Shown here piece after piece: positions 46,014 to 58,512 of a stretch of DNA of 64,000 nt. How positions within the stretch are numbered: the stretch's first letter is position 1; every line of letters begins with the position of its first letter. This stretch comes from Prostheceraeus crozeri (Eukaryota > Platyhelminthes > Polycladida > Euryleptidae), in the NCBI GenBank assembly GCA_907163375.1, contig CAJQUW010009323.1:124001-188000 (forward strand). The letters run 5' to 3'. Both the position numbers and the translations under genes were made by a program. A model generated the notes under the pieces. That model was not told where the DNA came from and made no database searches. It saw only the letters and a list, made by a program, of their open reading frames with translations.

Positions 46014-46895
46014 GTTTCATCCGTCAAGCTTTGATAAATTGCTAGGTTGCTCGCTAAAACAGGTCTAATGTCATCATTCCCTTTCCACACTATATGGGAA
46101 TTCCCGAAAATCCGATAATCATAACATTGAATTTTCCGTTTTAGAAAATCTTTTCATATTCTGAAAGCATGAGACAACCTCCAGACTGTGATGTACGTTT
46201 TTTGAATCATCAAGTGACGCTAAATCAGATGTCAACTTTTCATCGATGAACAGGAATTTCTCATCACTGGAAGTAGTTGTCATTGATTTATCAGTTATCA
46301 AAGTGATGAGAATAGAGGATGTAACATAGCCCTCATGTCATTTAATTTTATCAGCTGATTCATCAGTGTTGAAGACTCAAGCGAACTCCCCTGAAACAAC
46401 CTCTTCATGATATCAATCGAAGGCGGAAATGGTAGACTTTCTAAATTCCTTCTGTCACAAAATAAATTCTAGACTGATGAGATAAAACATGCTAGGCAGA
46501 AGATTATGATGTGAATGTTCCATGCACCTTCTCAGTTCCTAATTTATTGAAAGTTTCCTGTCACTATTCTTCAAGTTTAAGAAAACAATGAGCTGCACTC
46601 ATAAGCAAATCAAATCAAGCCAACGAACTGCCTCAACTAACTTTGATCTCGTTCAACCTGTCTGCGATGTTTGCCTGAGCGGATCAATTTAGAACTCAAT
46701 TACAAGTCAATCGGAACCACGTTATGGAAAACGGGTGCTAACTTCCTCAATGGAACCGCATTAAAAGTGCATTCCGATTTTTGTCAATATAGCTAGCATA
46801 ATCTATATCATAATTCTAGCTTCATACAAAAGGTTGTTCAGGAATTATCCAAGATGTGCTATCTAACCGTTCCAGCGGGCGTGATTGATTTAGAA
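46014..46895. other. No recognisable gene
   Basis: AT-rich. Ends with ATTTAGAA (46888-46895), the probable target duplication of the next element. Confidence 0.4.
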
Positions 46896-47671
46896 CAGGG
46901 GTGCGCAACCTGCGGCCGTAGCAGAGGCAAAGTGTGGCCGTGACAATGAGAAGCAAATGAAAAAGAATATTGTACATTTATATTGCTAATATTTCTGGAG
47001 TTCAAGACAATCGAAAAACAATCGAAACTATATTAGCATACTAGTCACCTTGTAACGGTCGAGCACCATTATGCCCATGCTGCTTGGAAAAATGCCCGCC
47101 CGCAGGCGCGATGAAGGCGTTCAAGCAGTTTGATAACTCACGAATAGAATATTTTAGGGAAGCTACATTCATGGCTAGAGCCATCAGCTAAAAGAAACAT
47201 AAGGGACAATTGTAGTTTGCTCGAATTGTTCGCTCTCGTCAGTTTCAAGTTCATGACCTGAATAAGGTAAGGATGCCGGCTAGATCACCGGCCCTGTGAT
47301 GAAAGAATTTTGTATGGCTCGTGATTCCTTTATGAATTATTACAATAGCTTAGTAAAGTGTTTTCTCCTTCGGTTGCCCTTACAAAAACATGCTTTCTAC
47401 TTTTCAAGTGCAGATAACACCTTGAACTTAAAATCATTTCGGTCAAAAATGACCGTCGGTCGTATATGAGTTAACTTGCTAACTCATTCTTTACGAAGTA
47501 GGCCTTTATGCGATTTTCACTGCGTCATTCATCAGGGAAAGCTAATTTAAGTAGCAGAATATAAAAAAGGATTGGCTATTGACTAGTTGTTTACACACAT
47601 ATTAAGTGCGGGCGTGATTCTTTCGGCCTTCGAAATGGCGGCCGAAAAATGTAGAAGGTTGCGCAACCCTA
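46896..47671. mobile_element. Short non-autonomous hAT element
   Basis: Starts CAGGGGTGCGCAACCTGCGG, a classic hAT end, and finishes AGAAGGTTGCGCAACCCTA at 47671, giving an inverted repeat GGTTGCGCAACCC. ATTTAGAA on the left (46888-46895) and AGTTAGAA on the right (47672-47679) differ at one base and look like a worn 8-bp target duplication. GGCCGTAGCAG near the left end and GGCGGCCGAAAA near the right end extend the similarity. The 776-bp body has no coding sequence. Confidence 0.85.
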
Positions 47672-48816
47672 AGTTAGAATATTGATTTATGCAATAACCG
47701 ACAATTATTTGATATTGAGCGCGAGTAAATTAAAGCCATGACTTGTTTCATTGTCATATTTTGCTAGCCAAAGTAGCATATGTTAAGTAATATGTTTAAC
47801 CGTGCACTCATTGCGCAGCTATAATATTTATTATGTCTGTATATATTTCTGGATGATAAAATGAAAACAATTGCTTTGCAATGAGCAATGGTTAACTCAA
47901 TCATAATTAAATCAAATATCTTCAATTAGTCAGTATATCAGTGCATGTCAAATTAAGGGAAAGCTTTATAAAGCGTAATATGTGTACTTAGGCTACTGAT
48001 TACAGTTATTGCAATAAAAAGTCGCTTCCCACTGATACCACACTTCTCATGGGCCCAATAGGAATTTGTCCTATAGAAGAATCTTCATGTCAGCACAAAA
48101 TACAAAGAATGCAATTCGCTTTCATGATTCTATTCATTTATTGAAACTTGTGCTTGAGTTTTGGGTTTTGACACAAGTTTTGGCCCAACCTTGCAATAGA
48201 GTCATTTCTCATCATTTCGCATTTCGACGCAGAGATGACGCTGGGAATGCATTTCAGAGTTGTTTAAAACATTCATTCAGATGTCAACACTTCGTTTTTT
48301 GACATTCTAATTATGTCTGACTGAATGACCGGCATTACTTGCACTATGAATTGCTTTTGACGAGTGCTCATGTTGGAATTACAGGCATGACATCAAACTT
48401 ATATGCTCGAAACTTTCAAAATTTTATTTATTATATTATTTTATATTGACGGCTCGCCAAAGACATATTTTCTTTGTCTAAAGGCAACGTCATCTCAACG
48501 GTTATATTTTGCAACGTAGAAGCAAAGCGATCAAGATTTATCAAAAGTATCAAATCTAGCATTCTTCAAATTTAACACTACTAATAGTTGCGAATGAATA
48601 TGATTATGAGCTATTAGAAGAAGAGAGGAAATGAAAGAAAAAAATGAGGAATTTCATATTTTTTACCATACAATCTTTGAAAGCAGAGGTCTGTCGCAGT
48701 TCATTGAATATCTACAGAGACGCTACCAACTGGTATGGTTCTGTCAATAATAATAGGACAATATGCTGTCGATATCACTTAGAGATGACTTCTGCCTTCA
48801 CTCGCATTCCTTTTGA
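47672..48816. other. No recognisable gene
   Basis: AT-rich sequence. The 78-codon open frame at 48066-48302 shows no motif. Confidence 0.4.
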
Positions 48817-48910
48817 GCCGTCAGCGTGGCCTAGTGAAGAAGGTGTGAGCTTGGCTCCATTGCGGACTTCGGTTCGATTCCTAGGTCGGGCGAGTGCGGT
48901 CGGGGAATCA
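48817..48910 (+). mobile_element. tRNA-derived SINE head, second type
   Basis: A tRNA-like block with A-box-like GTGGCCTAGTGAAGAAGG and B-box GGTTCGATTCC, spaced as in a tRNA promoter, with higher GC than its surroundings. It is not related in sequence to the tRNA-Thr-like SINE. The tail could not be delimited. A 125-codon open frame (48644-49021) that runs through it is therefore not a gene. Confidence 0.65.
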
Positions 48911-50361
48911 AAGGTGTTGGTGTCTCGTATTGACTTAATAGCTGTCATTCTCTTTAGATATTTACACAATCCTTGTAGTAAAATATTTTCATTAATTCTA
49001 TTCAAAATGCTGCAATGCTAAAATTTGAGTTGATTATATCAATCGGGTCTCAGATGGTAAGTGAATACCTCAAGTACAAAAATGAAAGATTTAGCGAGAG
49101 TGCTGTTATGTATTTCATCAGGTGATGTGATGTCAATACGCCTTGTTCTTGATATATTAATTCTGAGCAGATGAACTTCTGTCAGGTGTTCCTAGCATGA
49201 AGTTTTGTATTTTTGGGCTTTGGTGGAATTGGCTTAGCAGTTGGGTTTCATATCCTCGAGTATCTCGAGTAATTCTATAAGCAGACATGCAGATGAATTG
49301 GGCCTACTTGCTTCAAGACGAGTTGTGTTTGTGATACTGTGAGGCAGATGAGTGCATCTCTCCGCGTGACCCACTCGCTCTTCCTTCACGCTCCACCCTC
49401 GTACGTCGATAAATATATGTTCAGTTTGATGCATACCAATCTTCATTTGTCTCTATCATGTGAGGTGTGTCACTGCTTGTTTTTGAATGGGGAACCGATT
49501 AAGAGTTACGCACCTTGTTATCATTTGCTAATTAAATGAGAGATAAGACAGATTACAAAGCACTGTAATTCACCTTCGGCGACCATGCGAACCTTTTGAT
49601 TTCCTGAAAAGCGACAGCTCAGGGCCTGTAACAATGTGGCTCCTTCAAACCACCGGTGGTTGGGTCACCGGTCTTGTGGCCGGTCTTTGTCGCCAACTGA
49701 TCATGAGGAGCTTTGCTGCCAATGGATTTTCGTGCAGTTTTCTTAGTAAGTGCCACCTTCTAAACACAACATTTTATTTATTCCAATACAAGCATATTTC
49801 ACACAAATGAAATTAGTTTGATGGCAAGCTAAGTTGTTCTTATATCTTCTCTTTATTAGATCTACATGTTCATTAAATATTGTCCAGCTGATAAGCCAGC
49901 CACAAATGTATGTCACAAGTTCATGTCAATTATCAGCTAGCCTGATCAAGCTCACAATCCTCAACATACGTGAATTACTGTACCATCAAGTATAATATTT
50001 TCATTATTCTGGCATACCGATATAATGCTTGCAGCTTGCAGCATCATGATTGTATTTGCCAGCATTTTATTGTAAAATCACCTTGATAAATGCAGTTATC
50101 TAGAGCATTGTGGAAGTAGATTTGAGCACTATAGAACCAGATTGCAGATCTTGTTAAGCTATCCATATGCTATAAACACAGAATTTGTAGGTCTATGCAT
50201 GCACAATTTTGGATTTCATTTTCACATCGCACTATGATTGATTATCATTAAAGCTTTGCACCTATGTATACCTTTTTAATATGTAGAGGTATATAATTGC
50301 AATGATGCGGAAATATGACATCAATTGCATCCATGCACTTGAATTCATGTCATTGTTTTAA
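48911..50361. other. No recognisable gene
   Basis: Contains an isolated GC-rich patch at 49650-49695 with ACCACCGGTGGT (palindrome) and several ACCGG/GGCCGG motifs, similar in style to the ends of the hAT at 13.8 kb but not alignable to it. Confidence 0.35.
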
Positions 50362-50611
50362 GCAAATAACAACAATGAAATTAAATACACGATAGATCAG
50401 ATTGCCATGCAAAAGATGTACGGCTGGTAGGATTCGAACCTACGACCAAGGTTAACTAGACCTGTGCTCTAACCAACTGAGCTACGAGCCACTTACGCGA
50501 CTCTGTCAATTGGCAGGATCAAACCCTCACCACCACACATCAGTTGTCAAGGCAATAATAATCAATGAATAAATAACTCGTCACAATTGTGACCGCCGAC
50601 ATTAAGGCAAG
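50362..50611 (-). mobile_element. tRNA-Thr-like SINE, copy 2
   Basis: Same unit as 39028-39277, about 85-90% identical by eye. The tRNA block is 50419-50493 on the minus strand: GGCTCGTAGCTCAGTTGG, an anticodon arm AGGT-CTAGTTA-ACCT with AGU at the anticodon position, a paired T-arm GTAGG-TTCGAAT-CCTAC and 3' CAGCC. The AGCC at the 3' side can pair with GGCT at the 5' side, but the acceptor is one to two pairs short, so this is a SINE rather than a working tRNA-Thr gene. Confidence 0.87.
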
Positions 50612-50658
50612 TAGCGGGGATCGATTGTCCACCAAAGCATCTTAAGCCATGTCGTGAA

Positions 50659-50729
50659 TGCAATTAACAACAATGAGATTAAATACACGATAGATGAGAT
50701 TGCCATGCAAAAGATGTGCGGCTGGTAAT
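50659..50729 (-). repeat. tRNA-Thr-like SINE, third partial copy
   Basis: About 70 bp matching the tail of the SINE (GCAATTAACAACAATGAGAT to GATGTGCGGCTGGTA) begin 47 bp after copy 2. The tRNA block is missing beyond its last bases, so this is a truncated tandem neighbour. Confidence 0.85.
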
Positions 50730-50833
50730 ATGTAATAAATGTATGTGGTAAATGTAATATTGTACGCAGTGCAATCATAAATTGCCGAATTGGAGCTATC
50801 TACATTCTAAACTGTGCGATACCAAAGCTACCT

Positions 50834-51010
50834 GCGAAACCGATGTACAAAACGAGAATAACGAAATGTACGAAAGCACTATTGTTCGTGCTCATACACT
50901 ACGAAAGCGATTGGTTTTCCTATTGGATGATAAATATAATTCGTTATGTATGAACACGAACAATTATGCTTTCGTACATTTTGTTATTCTCCTTTTGTAC
51001 ATCGGTTTCG
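50834..51010. repeat. Inverted repeat, arms about 72 bp
   Basis: 50834-50906 (CGAAACCGATGTACAAAACG, then ATGTACGAAAGCA, TTGTTCGTG) pairs with 50940-51010; the loop is about 33 bases. About 90% complementary. The overlapping open frames on both strands (50782-51036, 50944-51131) are by-products of the hairpin. Confidence 0.85.
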
Positions 51011-52227
51011 TATTCAAAATCAGTCAGCTTTCGTAATCCACGGTTCACACTGTAGGCGTTATTTCTTGTACTTAAGTAATCTCCAATATCAGACCCAACC
51101 TCGCATGCGGGAACACCAACAGTCGGCATAATATACTTGTAGCTCTGATTGTGACACTACTTTTCACCCTTCGCGAGATTCATTATCCAACTTCAAAAAT
51201 AACAGCAATCTTACTTCTTTTTTGGTTTTTCTTCTGGACCCAGAGCGACGAAAGCTTTCAACTCGTAATCCACTCCGCATGGCTGTAAGAAAAGTATAGT
51301 GCATGAGATTCTGTGCGTAGGAGGTCTTCTGCTTTATCACTAAAAGATAATTTCTATAAAGATTTCGATGAGCGAACGATTTTACTGATCCAAGTCAGGC
51401 AGAATATTCATTCTCAAATGCATTACATCAATCATCATTACCCTTCTGATCAAAATTTTGCATTTAGGGTGAACTCGGTTAATTTGGACACTTGTAGACT
51501 CACGACGTTTTAAAAAAAGTGTCAAAGCAGTATCTTTTAGTCTCATGTTTTAACTAACTTGCTTTTTTTAATGTAAAGGGGCCTTGAAGTCATGGACGAA
51601 ATGTCACCTAAATACAATTCTTATTTCATTCTTTCATTTGAGGTGCTCTATCTTTTACATATGTTTCAACTCGGCTATATTGGACATTCCATTATTAGTC
51701 TAAAATCGACACTAATCAGGGTGAATTGGACACCTTTAATTTCACTACCATCACACATATTTCGAAATAAGAAGTATTTACCAACTTATTCATCAACAAA
51801 ACTTGTATAGAAGAGCATAGTTATCAATCATATTTGATGGAGTTTCAATAAACCAGTAGCTGATGTTATGTTATTCAGAGCCAATATGTATACTAACATT
51901 TTCTCATACATCAGTTTGATTTTAAACATTTATAAGTATTCAATACATGTACTACGTGACCCAACATGCACACATACATGATTCGTGATAAAAAGACATT
52001 TTTCTATGAACAAATGTAGTAAAGTATGCAACTCAAGCAATCGATCAGTTAATCCTTCCTAACTTATTTTGTGAGCTTAATCTTGATTTTATTTGAGAAT
52101 CCTGTAGGATTGTGAAATTGTCTTATCGATTTCTCAGGTTTATCGCTATTGACATCAAGAAGATAAGTCAGTAAAAAGTAGTAAGTGTTGAAGGATCGAC
52201 GATTCACGACCAGCTCATATTCCGGCT
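51011..52227. other. No recognisable gene; possible transposon end
   Basis: GGGTGAACTCGGTTAATTTG at 51469 resembles the end of a pogo/Tc1-type element, and GTGTCCACTTTAGCTGAG at about 53394 is a plausible worn inverted partner. The identification is tentative. Confidence 0.2.
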
Positions 52228-52570
52228 CATTAGCCTTAAAAGCATCTACACATATACATGGGTGGCTATTAGAATGCTAAATTCAAATCACTGTCACCAT
52301 CCTTAGCTTCGTTTGTAGATGCTGAAGATCCTTTAGCCTTGCCTGGTTCATTTCTTTGCTAATGAGCCTTAGAACCTACGTGGACGGCTGTCAGAATTAA
52401 GTGATAAATTCCTTTCACTGTCAATGTATCTAGGTTTATTTATGACCTATATTTACAGTTACGCATTAAGTACCCACTAGCAAATTTCTTTGGTTATGAT
52501 TAGCCTTAGGACTACATGAATAGCTATCAGACTCAAGAGGTGAATTCAAATCAATGTCGCCATCTTAAGG
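52228..52570 (+). repeat. Three diverged tandem units of about 135-140 bp
   Basis: Units start near 52228 (CATTAGCCTTAAAAGC), 52361 (ATGAGCCTTAGAACCTACG) and 52501 (ATTAGCCTTAGGACTACATG). Each continues with a GTGG/ATAGCT...CAGA block, an AATTC segment and a CACTGTCAAT/CACTGTCACC-like segment. Old local duplication. Confidence 0.6.
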
Positions 52571-55000
52571 CTTCTTCAGCCAAGCTTCTGCTATAACACA
52601 GCTGTCTTTCGGTACTGCTCCGAAATCGCAGTGCTGCAGAGCAAGTGCCTGCCTGCTAAAGCCCGATATAGTATATTGTAGAGCACAAACCGATCAAAGT
52701 GACATCATGTATTACTACAAATAGCTGATAGGTCTATTGGCAACCAAGACATATTTTCAATGGAAGCGCTTGTTTTGCCGCAAATATTCTTTTAATAAGA
52801 TGAGCTGCTGATTAATTATGCATTGAAATGACTGACTTTTACTATTTTCATGCTAGCATGATGATGTAAATTCCCGACAACTTGGATGACATGCCTGTCT
52901 GTAATAACAAAACAGTAGGCCTATATTACAAGACCCTTTAGTGTGTAGATATAGTTATACGCGTCCTATTCAAGCAAATTAATACAAGAGAAATAAGGCA
53001 TAATCGAAAACGTTAATAATGGTAATACTGCAAATCCTTAGTTCAAAGTGATCACATTCTATCCTTTGATACACTGTCAACTTTACCCGAGTAATTTAAC
53101 GCTTTGTATCTGGGAACCATAGTGGTGACAGCTCCAAAACTAGTTGTGGCATGATATTTGATGATAATATGTAACTTTTGACAGATCTTAAACCAAATCA
53201 GTGTTTTCCTTCATGTTGCGTTTGTGGATTGAGAATAAGCACTTCTTTCACTCCAGCCTAGACGATATTTTTCTAAATGGTCGTTTCCGTCACAAAGTCG
53301 TCACCTCAGAACTTGTCTTCACTTGATTGGCAGTTATGTTGATCATTGTACGAGTGATTGTCGACAAGATCATATGCTATCTTCTGTAAGGAGTGTCCAC
53401 TTTAGCTGAGTTTTGCCGTGCGTTGTCATATCTGTCAAGGTCGGTAGCACAATGCGGGTGCTCTTATTTTTGATAAATTTGGTTTGCGATTTTGTTGAAA
53501 TGATAATTACGGCTATTCACTTGCTCCGTCATTTTCTAATGATTCTTCGTGTTTGTAATCCTCAAAACAATTTCAAGAACCTTTTATTTTTGAGCCATAC
53601 TATTCAGATTGATGAAGCAACCATTTGCTATTCAATATTTTAGTTGACCGACACATTCGTAATTTTCTGCAAATATTATTTATGGTTTCTAATCTCTAAA
53701 TCTCAGAATGTAATTAAAAAGTCATATTTTATTAGTTGCCGATGCACCACTGATGACCGCGTCATACAAAACTTTTACTTAAAAAACCCGTCGTGCTACG
53801 ACCACAAAAAGTAAAGGAAAGGTTCGCTATCCAAACTTGATAATCTCATAATCATCAAAAATACATGGTGGATAAATATCATGTTCTTTATTACACTACC
53901 ATGTTGCAGTTTCAGCTAGCTTCAGACTTATCGATCATACAGACTATCAATATATTAAATTCGATATCTCGACAGGATCATTGATTGATGCGGGTGAAGG
54001 TTGCTGAATTGCGGGTGTGCGTGAGAAGCCCCCTGATTGGGGCGTCATCCGCATAATGCGGGTGATTTGACAGGTATTATTTTCAACATCATCAGTCAAG
54101 CACATCAGATATCGAAGTAGCATTACTTCTGAATAAATGCAGATTAACTATGAGAAGGAAAGGAAACTGATGATGCTTTTATTATAATGACTTTATCATT
54201 TTCAGACAAAGTACCGAGAATATTGTGTCAATTATTCTAACATTATAGTACCTTCTAAAATTCTGCAGTGAGGAAATGTTCTTGAATATTTTGCTATCTT
54301 GTATCCCTGCCGATATGTGATATGGTGTTAATAATGGAAACTGCATTGAAAGATTAACATTCCTTGTGACTCAAATGACGAGATGTCTCTCACAATCCTC
54401 GTGATAGGTGATATCGGTAACTTGACCTTAGTCTTCGAACATTCATGCAATTTGTATGAGTTCGTAGTTGAATTTCCTATCCATCTTCATGTGCATTTTT
54501 TAATTACTTTGATAACTTTTCATGTCTTTGCATTGGTCACAATTTATTGTCATGATGGATTTACTATCCCGATAGCCATTACATGTAGTAAGACGCTCAT
54601 GCAGTACATGGTGTTAAACTTATCAATACCTTATTAATCTCAATTCCGTTGTTGACTCATTCCAAGGGGGGAGGGTGCTTCTGCCAAATGATTTGTTAAG
54701 CATTTCGAAGGACTGAACTCGATAGCTTTGCTAATGAGCTACAAATACATAAATTGTGAATTTGAATGCCCAAAACTGTGCGAAATCAGCTTTGTGTTTT
54801 TTTCGGTCAACAATATCAAACTATATAATTTGCTTGATCGAATAAAACTGACCTCACAGAAAGTTTTAGAAATTATGAAAGTGCTGCTGTAAATCAATTT
54901 GACTAGATCCTTCGAATAGCTTATGCTTCGTTCACTCCATTATCTGGACTTGCTTTTTAGTGCCCCCTCCACTTAATTTGAACACCTCACTCTTAATTAT
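52571..55000. other. No recognisable gene
   Basis: A GC-rich patch at 53990-54065 repeats GCGGGTG three times around CCCCCTGATTGGGG. The open frame at 54383-54637 is hydrophobic with no family signature. Nothing else is supported. Confidence 0.35.
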
Positions 55001-55291
55001 AGAGTGAGTATATAGTAGGTAGAATGGCAGCTAAAACAGTGTCAACATACAATGAAAATATTTACGCCTGACGATATACCAGACGAAATGTTTGCAAATT
55101 ATTCGGGGCAGGAATCCAACCCTTCCACATTTTTCATTGCTCAAAATCGCCCAGGTTAAGAACCTAATATTGATTCTCTCATTTAGTTAGGGGTCATCTC
55201 GTTGTGTTGGTTAAAACTGATCTTATGATTGTAAGCAGACCGTCATGCAATCATCATGGTCAGACTGCAATAGGATATTTTCAATATAAGA

Positions 55292-55332
<41 letters not shown>

Positions 55333-56940
55333 CTTATTTCTGAAAGAGCAGCGGTCTCGCCCAATTTACCTCACATGAAGAGAGGAGATCATCTGCTTAT
55401 CCATCTGCAAAGTGAATAAGCTTCATAATTTGTCTAGAATATTATAATGTTTTACTCGATAATTTAGTAGTTCGCTTTTAGCTACCTTGACACACTTTGT
55501 TGTGTTGCATAGTGGTCCATTAACGCAGTATTAGGAAAATCAACCTATCAGATATATGTAATTCTTTGGCATAAATTGGAAAAAATTGCCGGAAAATAGG
55601 GAAAAGGGCACTTATCAAAGGGAAAGCAGAATTCAAGAAGTTTCAAGCAAGCTTTATAATTCTGTAAATAAGGAACAATGCTAGCTGAATAATTGATTTT
55701 TCACACATCTTTAAAAGAACAGTTCGATTGACATAATCGAAAGATGTGTCTGTAATAACATGGATGGTACAGATCATACATGTATTATTGATTCAGTGAT
55801 TCTTATATGTCATGTAAAATTCATCTTGTCGATAAAGTATTTTGGAAAGATCGATACGGTCCCCCTTAAAATCTTCGAAATTAGCATTATAAGTTTCATG
55901 ACACGGAACGGCATTTACAATTCGAGCATAGCCTACTCTCAACGATGGTGACATCATCACCATGTAGAAGGTTTTCTAAAATTCAATTACATGTACTTGT
56001 GATTTTGTATAATTTTATAATGGCTGTTCAAAGAGATGACTCAATTCCTGTGTCAATCTTATGAATGTTTTATGAAATATTATTTGGAGCAATCTACAGG
56101 CCACAGAAGTTAAAAAAACAGGAATTCTTTGAAATGGACAAAAGTTTTTTTTCATATAGTATATGTTTAATACCATCCATACCAGTCCAATCGAAATAAG
56201 GAAAAATGGCTAACATTTATCGCTTAAATTGCGATATTAATAGCAGCTGAGGCTTATCGGGTTAAAGCAATGAAGACTGCCATTGTAACAAAATTTGCAC
56301 CTGTCTAGCATTTTTACGATGAATTCTTGAGTTGATGAATCGGTGTGGATGAATTTTCACAGACTTAATGGATTTTCTCCCTTCCCACGAATGCTTTTGT
56401 CTAAGTGTGGGAAACGACCTCTCTGAAATGTATCAATTCCGATTTCTCTTTTGCTAATCTGCTTTTAACAAACTTCGGTTGATGATATAACATGTGTGTG
56501 CCTGTGTGAATTTGGGGAGATGAGAAAGCATTTTTTTATTTAATTAGGTCTAATATTTTCACTGAGCTGATGTTCATTATGTAGTGATGAAGTATCTGGA
56601 AGTATTTTCAGTCTATCCATTCCATCGAATGGTGTCAAATAAGTGAGCATGTTCACGTATGTCAACCATGGAAATTCAACAAAAGTGGGCACTAACTGTT
56701 TTTGCTAGTGTTCATTTTAACTGCTCAGCTAGGGCCAATCTACGGCAATGTCGCCAGATCATAAGAAGAATTAAATTATTAACACCTGCAATATTGTATT
56801 ACATTTTTTATCAGACAGATTTTGTGCTCTAAGAGACAGAAATCTATCCAATGTACGCTGACAAGTGACAAGGCATAGAGCAAGTATATAGTAGGTAGAG
56901 TGTCGAAATAAAACAGTATCTGCATACAGCGAAAAACTTT
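55001..56940 (+). repeat. Pair of about 60-bp direct repeats
   Basis: 55001-55070 and 56875-56940 share GTATATAGTAGGTAGA and AAAACAGT, followed by CATACA and GAAAA. They lie 1.87 kb apart in the same orientation. The intervening DNA, including a (TA)n tract, has no recognised coding sequence. Confidence 0.45.
55294..55332 (+). repeat. (TA)n microsatellite
   Basis: About 19 TA units with one G interruption near the right end. Confidence 0.95.
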
Positions 56941-58512
56941 GTATGAAAAGATTCAGTTTTCTGCGGGGATTGCGCTCCTGCGGTCCAAAAGGTTATTTGA
57001 ACATTTTTAAAAGCTACATTTTCGCAAATTGTTCCTGTGTTTATATACTAGTGACGTGGACACACTATCTAAGTAGTATGAAACTTATAAGATATCAAAA
57101 GGAATGAATATTTACTTACAGTTATCTTAATTAAGCGGAAAATAACCGATTATCAAGGAAATTTTGTGAACTTCATTATAATCCAAGTCGTCATGGAAAA
57201 GTTTAGTGAGATCATATTGTCCTTTTTGGCTGAAATTCCAAGTTTTAGATTCAATTTCCAGCGGCATGATTTTATGATTCACTAAATGCTTGCGTCATTT
57301 CTTGAAGCTGAATATTAACGTGCACGGTCCACGGACCTATTTAAATATTATAGAATTAATTATGTTAATAGTAATTTTGTCTTTGATTAAGATATTTTGA
57401 TCTTTCATTTTGCGAGTAGTTTGTGATATGATCACGCTTGGGAAAATACTCTAATGAATAAGGTTGATCACTATAGTAATAGTAATTACCCCGCGAATGG
57501 CTAATTTAACAACAATTTCATCTCTAAGGTTGACATGAGACGGAGGATTTGTAGCATTGCTTCAACAATGCTATCATGATCAATCAAATCCGTGTAAGCT
57601 TCTACAAAAGAGTAAAAATTTGCAAATCTCACGTGGCACTGGGTCTCAACTAGTGCTGGAGTTCATTATAATAAAACCTAAATTGTATACAGAATGGGGA
57701 TTTAATAAATGCTAAGTTGCTACTTTACCTAATGTACTTACTCTATGTGACAAGGTATAGGTACAAGGTATATTTTATGTCTGTTGTCATGACATCGCAT
57801 GTCCACAATGTAGCTTTCTTTTCAATGTGCATGTCTGCTCTAGTACCTCTAGTCAGATTTCTATGATGTTAACGAACTTAAAATGTCATTAAGAAATGCT
57901 GTGCCATTTTTGATGTTTTTAACCGGTGGTGTATGTTGAGGGAGAAGATCTACCTGCAGTCAGATTCAACTTATCGGGGTATTATACTAGTTGCACATGT
58001 TGGATAATAAATGCTATATCACTTTTTCCCTTGATCTCAGGCAAATATTTTACTGCATTAATCGCTTGAATTCTTTGTAAACTTTATAAAGATTTTGTAA
58101 AAGCACAGCTGTTTACGTTTTGGGGAAGAATTCTACACCCAAAATTATGGGTCAAATATGTTAAAGAAATTGCTCGAAAAATATCAAATTAAGGAATTTT
58201 GCTTCGCTGCATTTTCGAATCGCCAGCTCTATGATACAGTAGAATAAGCACTTGAAACTTCTCTTCTGTTTGATAACAAGACGACGGAGAGCATGTGTCT
58301 CTCGATAATTATGTGGAGTAGGCCTACTTACAATCAGGACAATTTGGGATCAAGAATTTGTTACTGAAACGAAGATGCTATTCAAATATTCCCGATTGAG
58401 TCAGAAACTCAATAAAAAAACGAAGCTCTTGGGTGAAGATTGCACTAATAAGTGACCTGTCAAGAAGTAAATCTCTGCTTGCTTTACATAGGTTAACCAG
58501 GTCTTCTGGTGA
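56941..58512. other. No recognisable gene
   Basis: AT-rich sequence with no motif-bearing open frame and no repeat partner noticed. Confidence 0.4.

Noticed and set aside
48644-49021. 125-codon plus-strand open frame
   Set aside because: It runs straight through a tRNA-derived SINE head and has no protein motif.
50419-50493. Working tRNA-Thr(AGU) gene
   Set aside because: D-, anticodon and T-arms look acceptable but the acceptor stem is too short and mismatched, and the same flanking leader and tail accompany the other copy.
50782-51131. Open frames on both strands of 61-84 codons
   Set aside because: They are created by the two arms of a hairpin and mirror each other.
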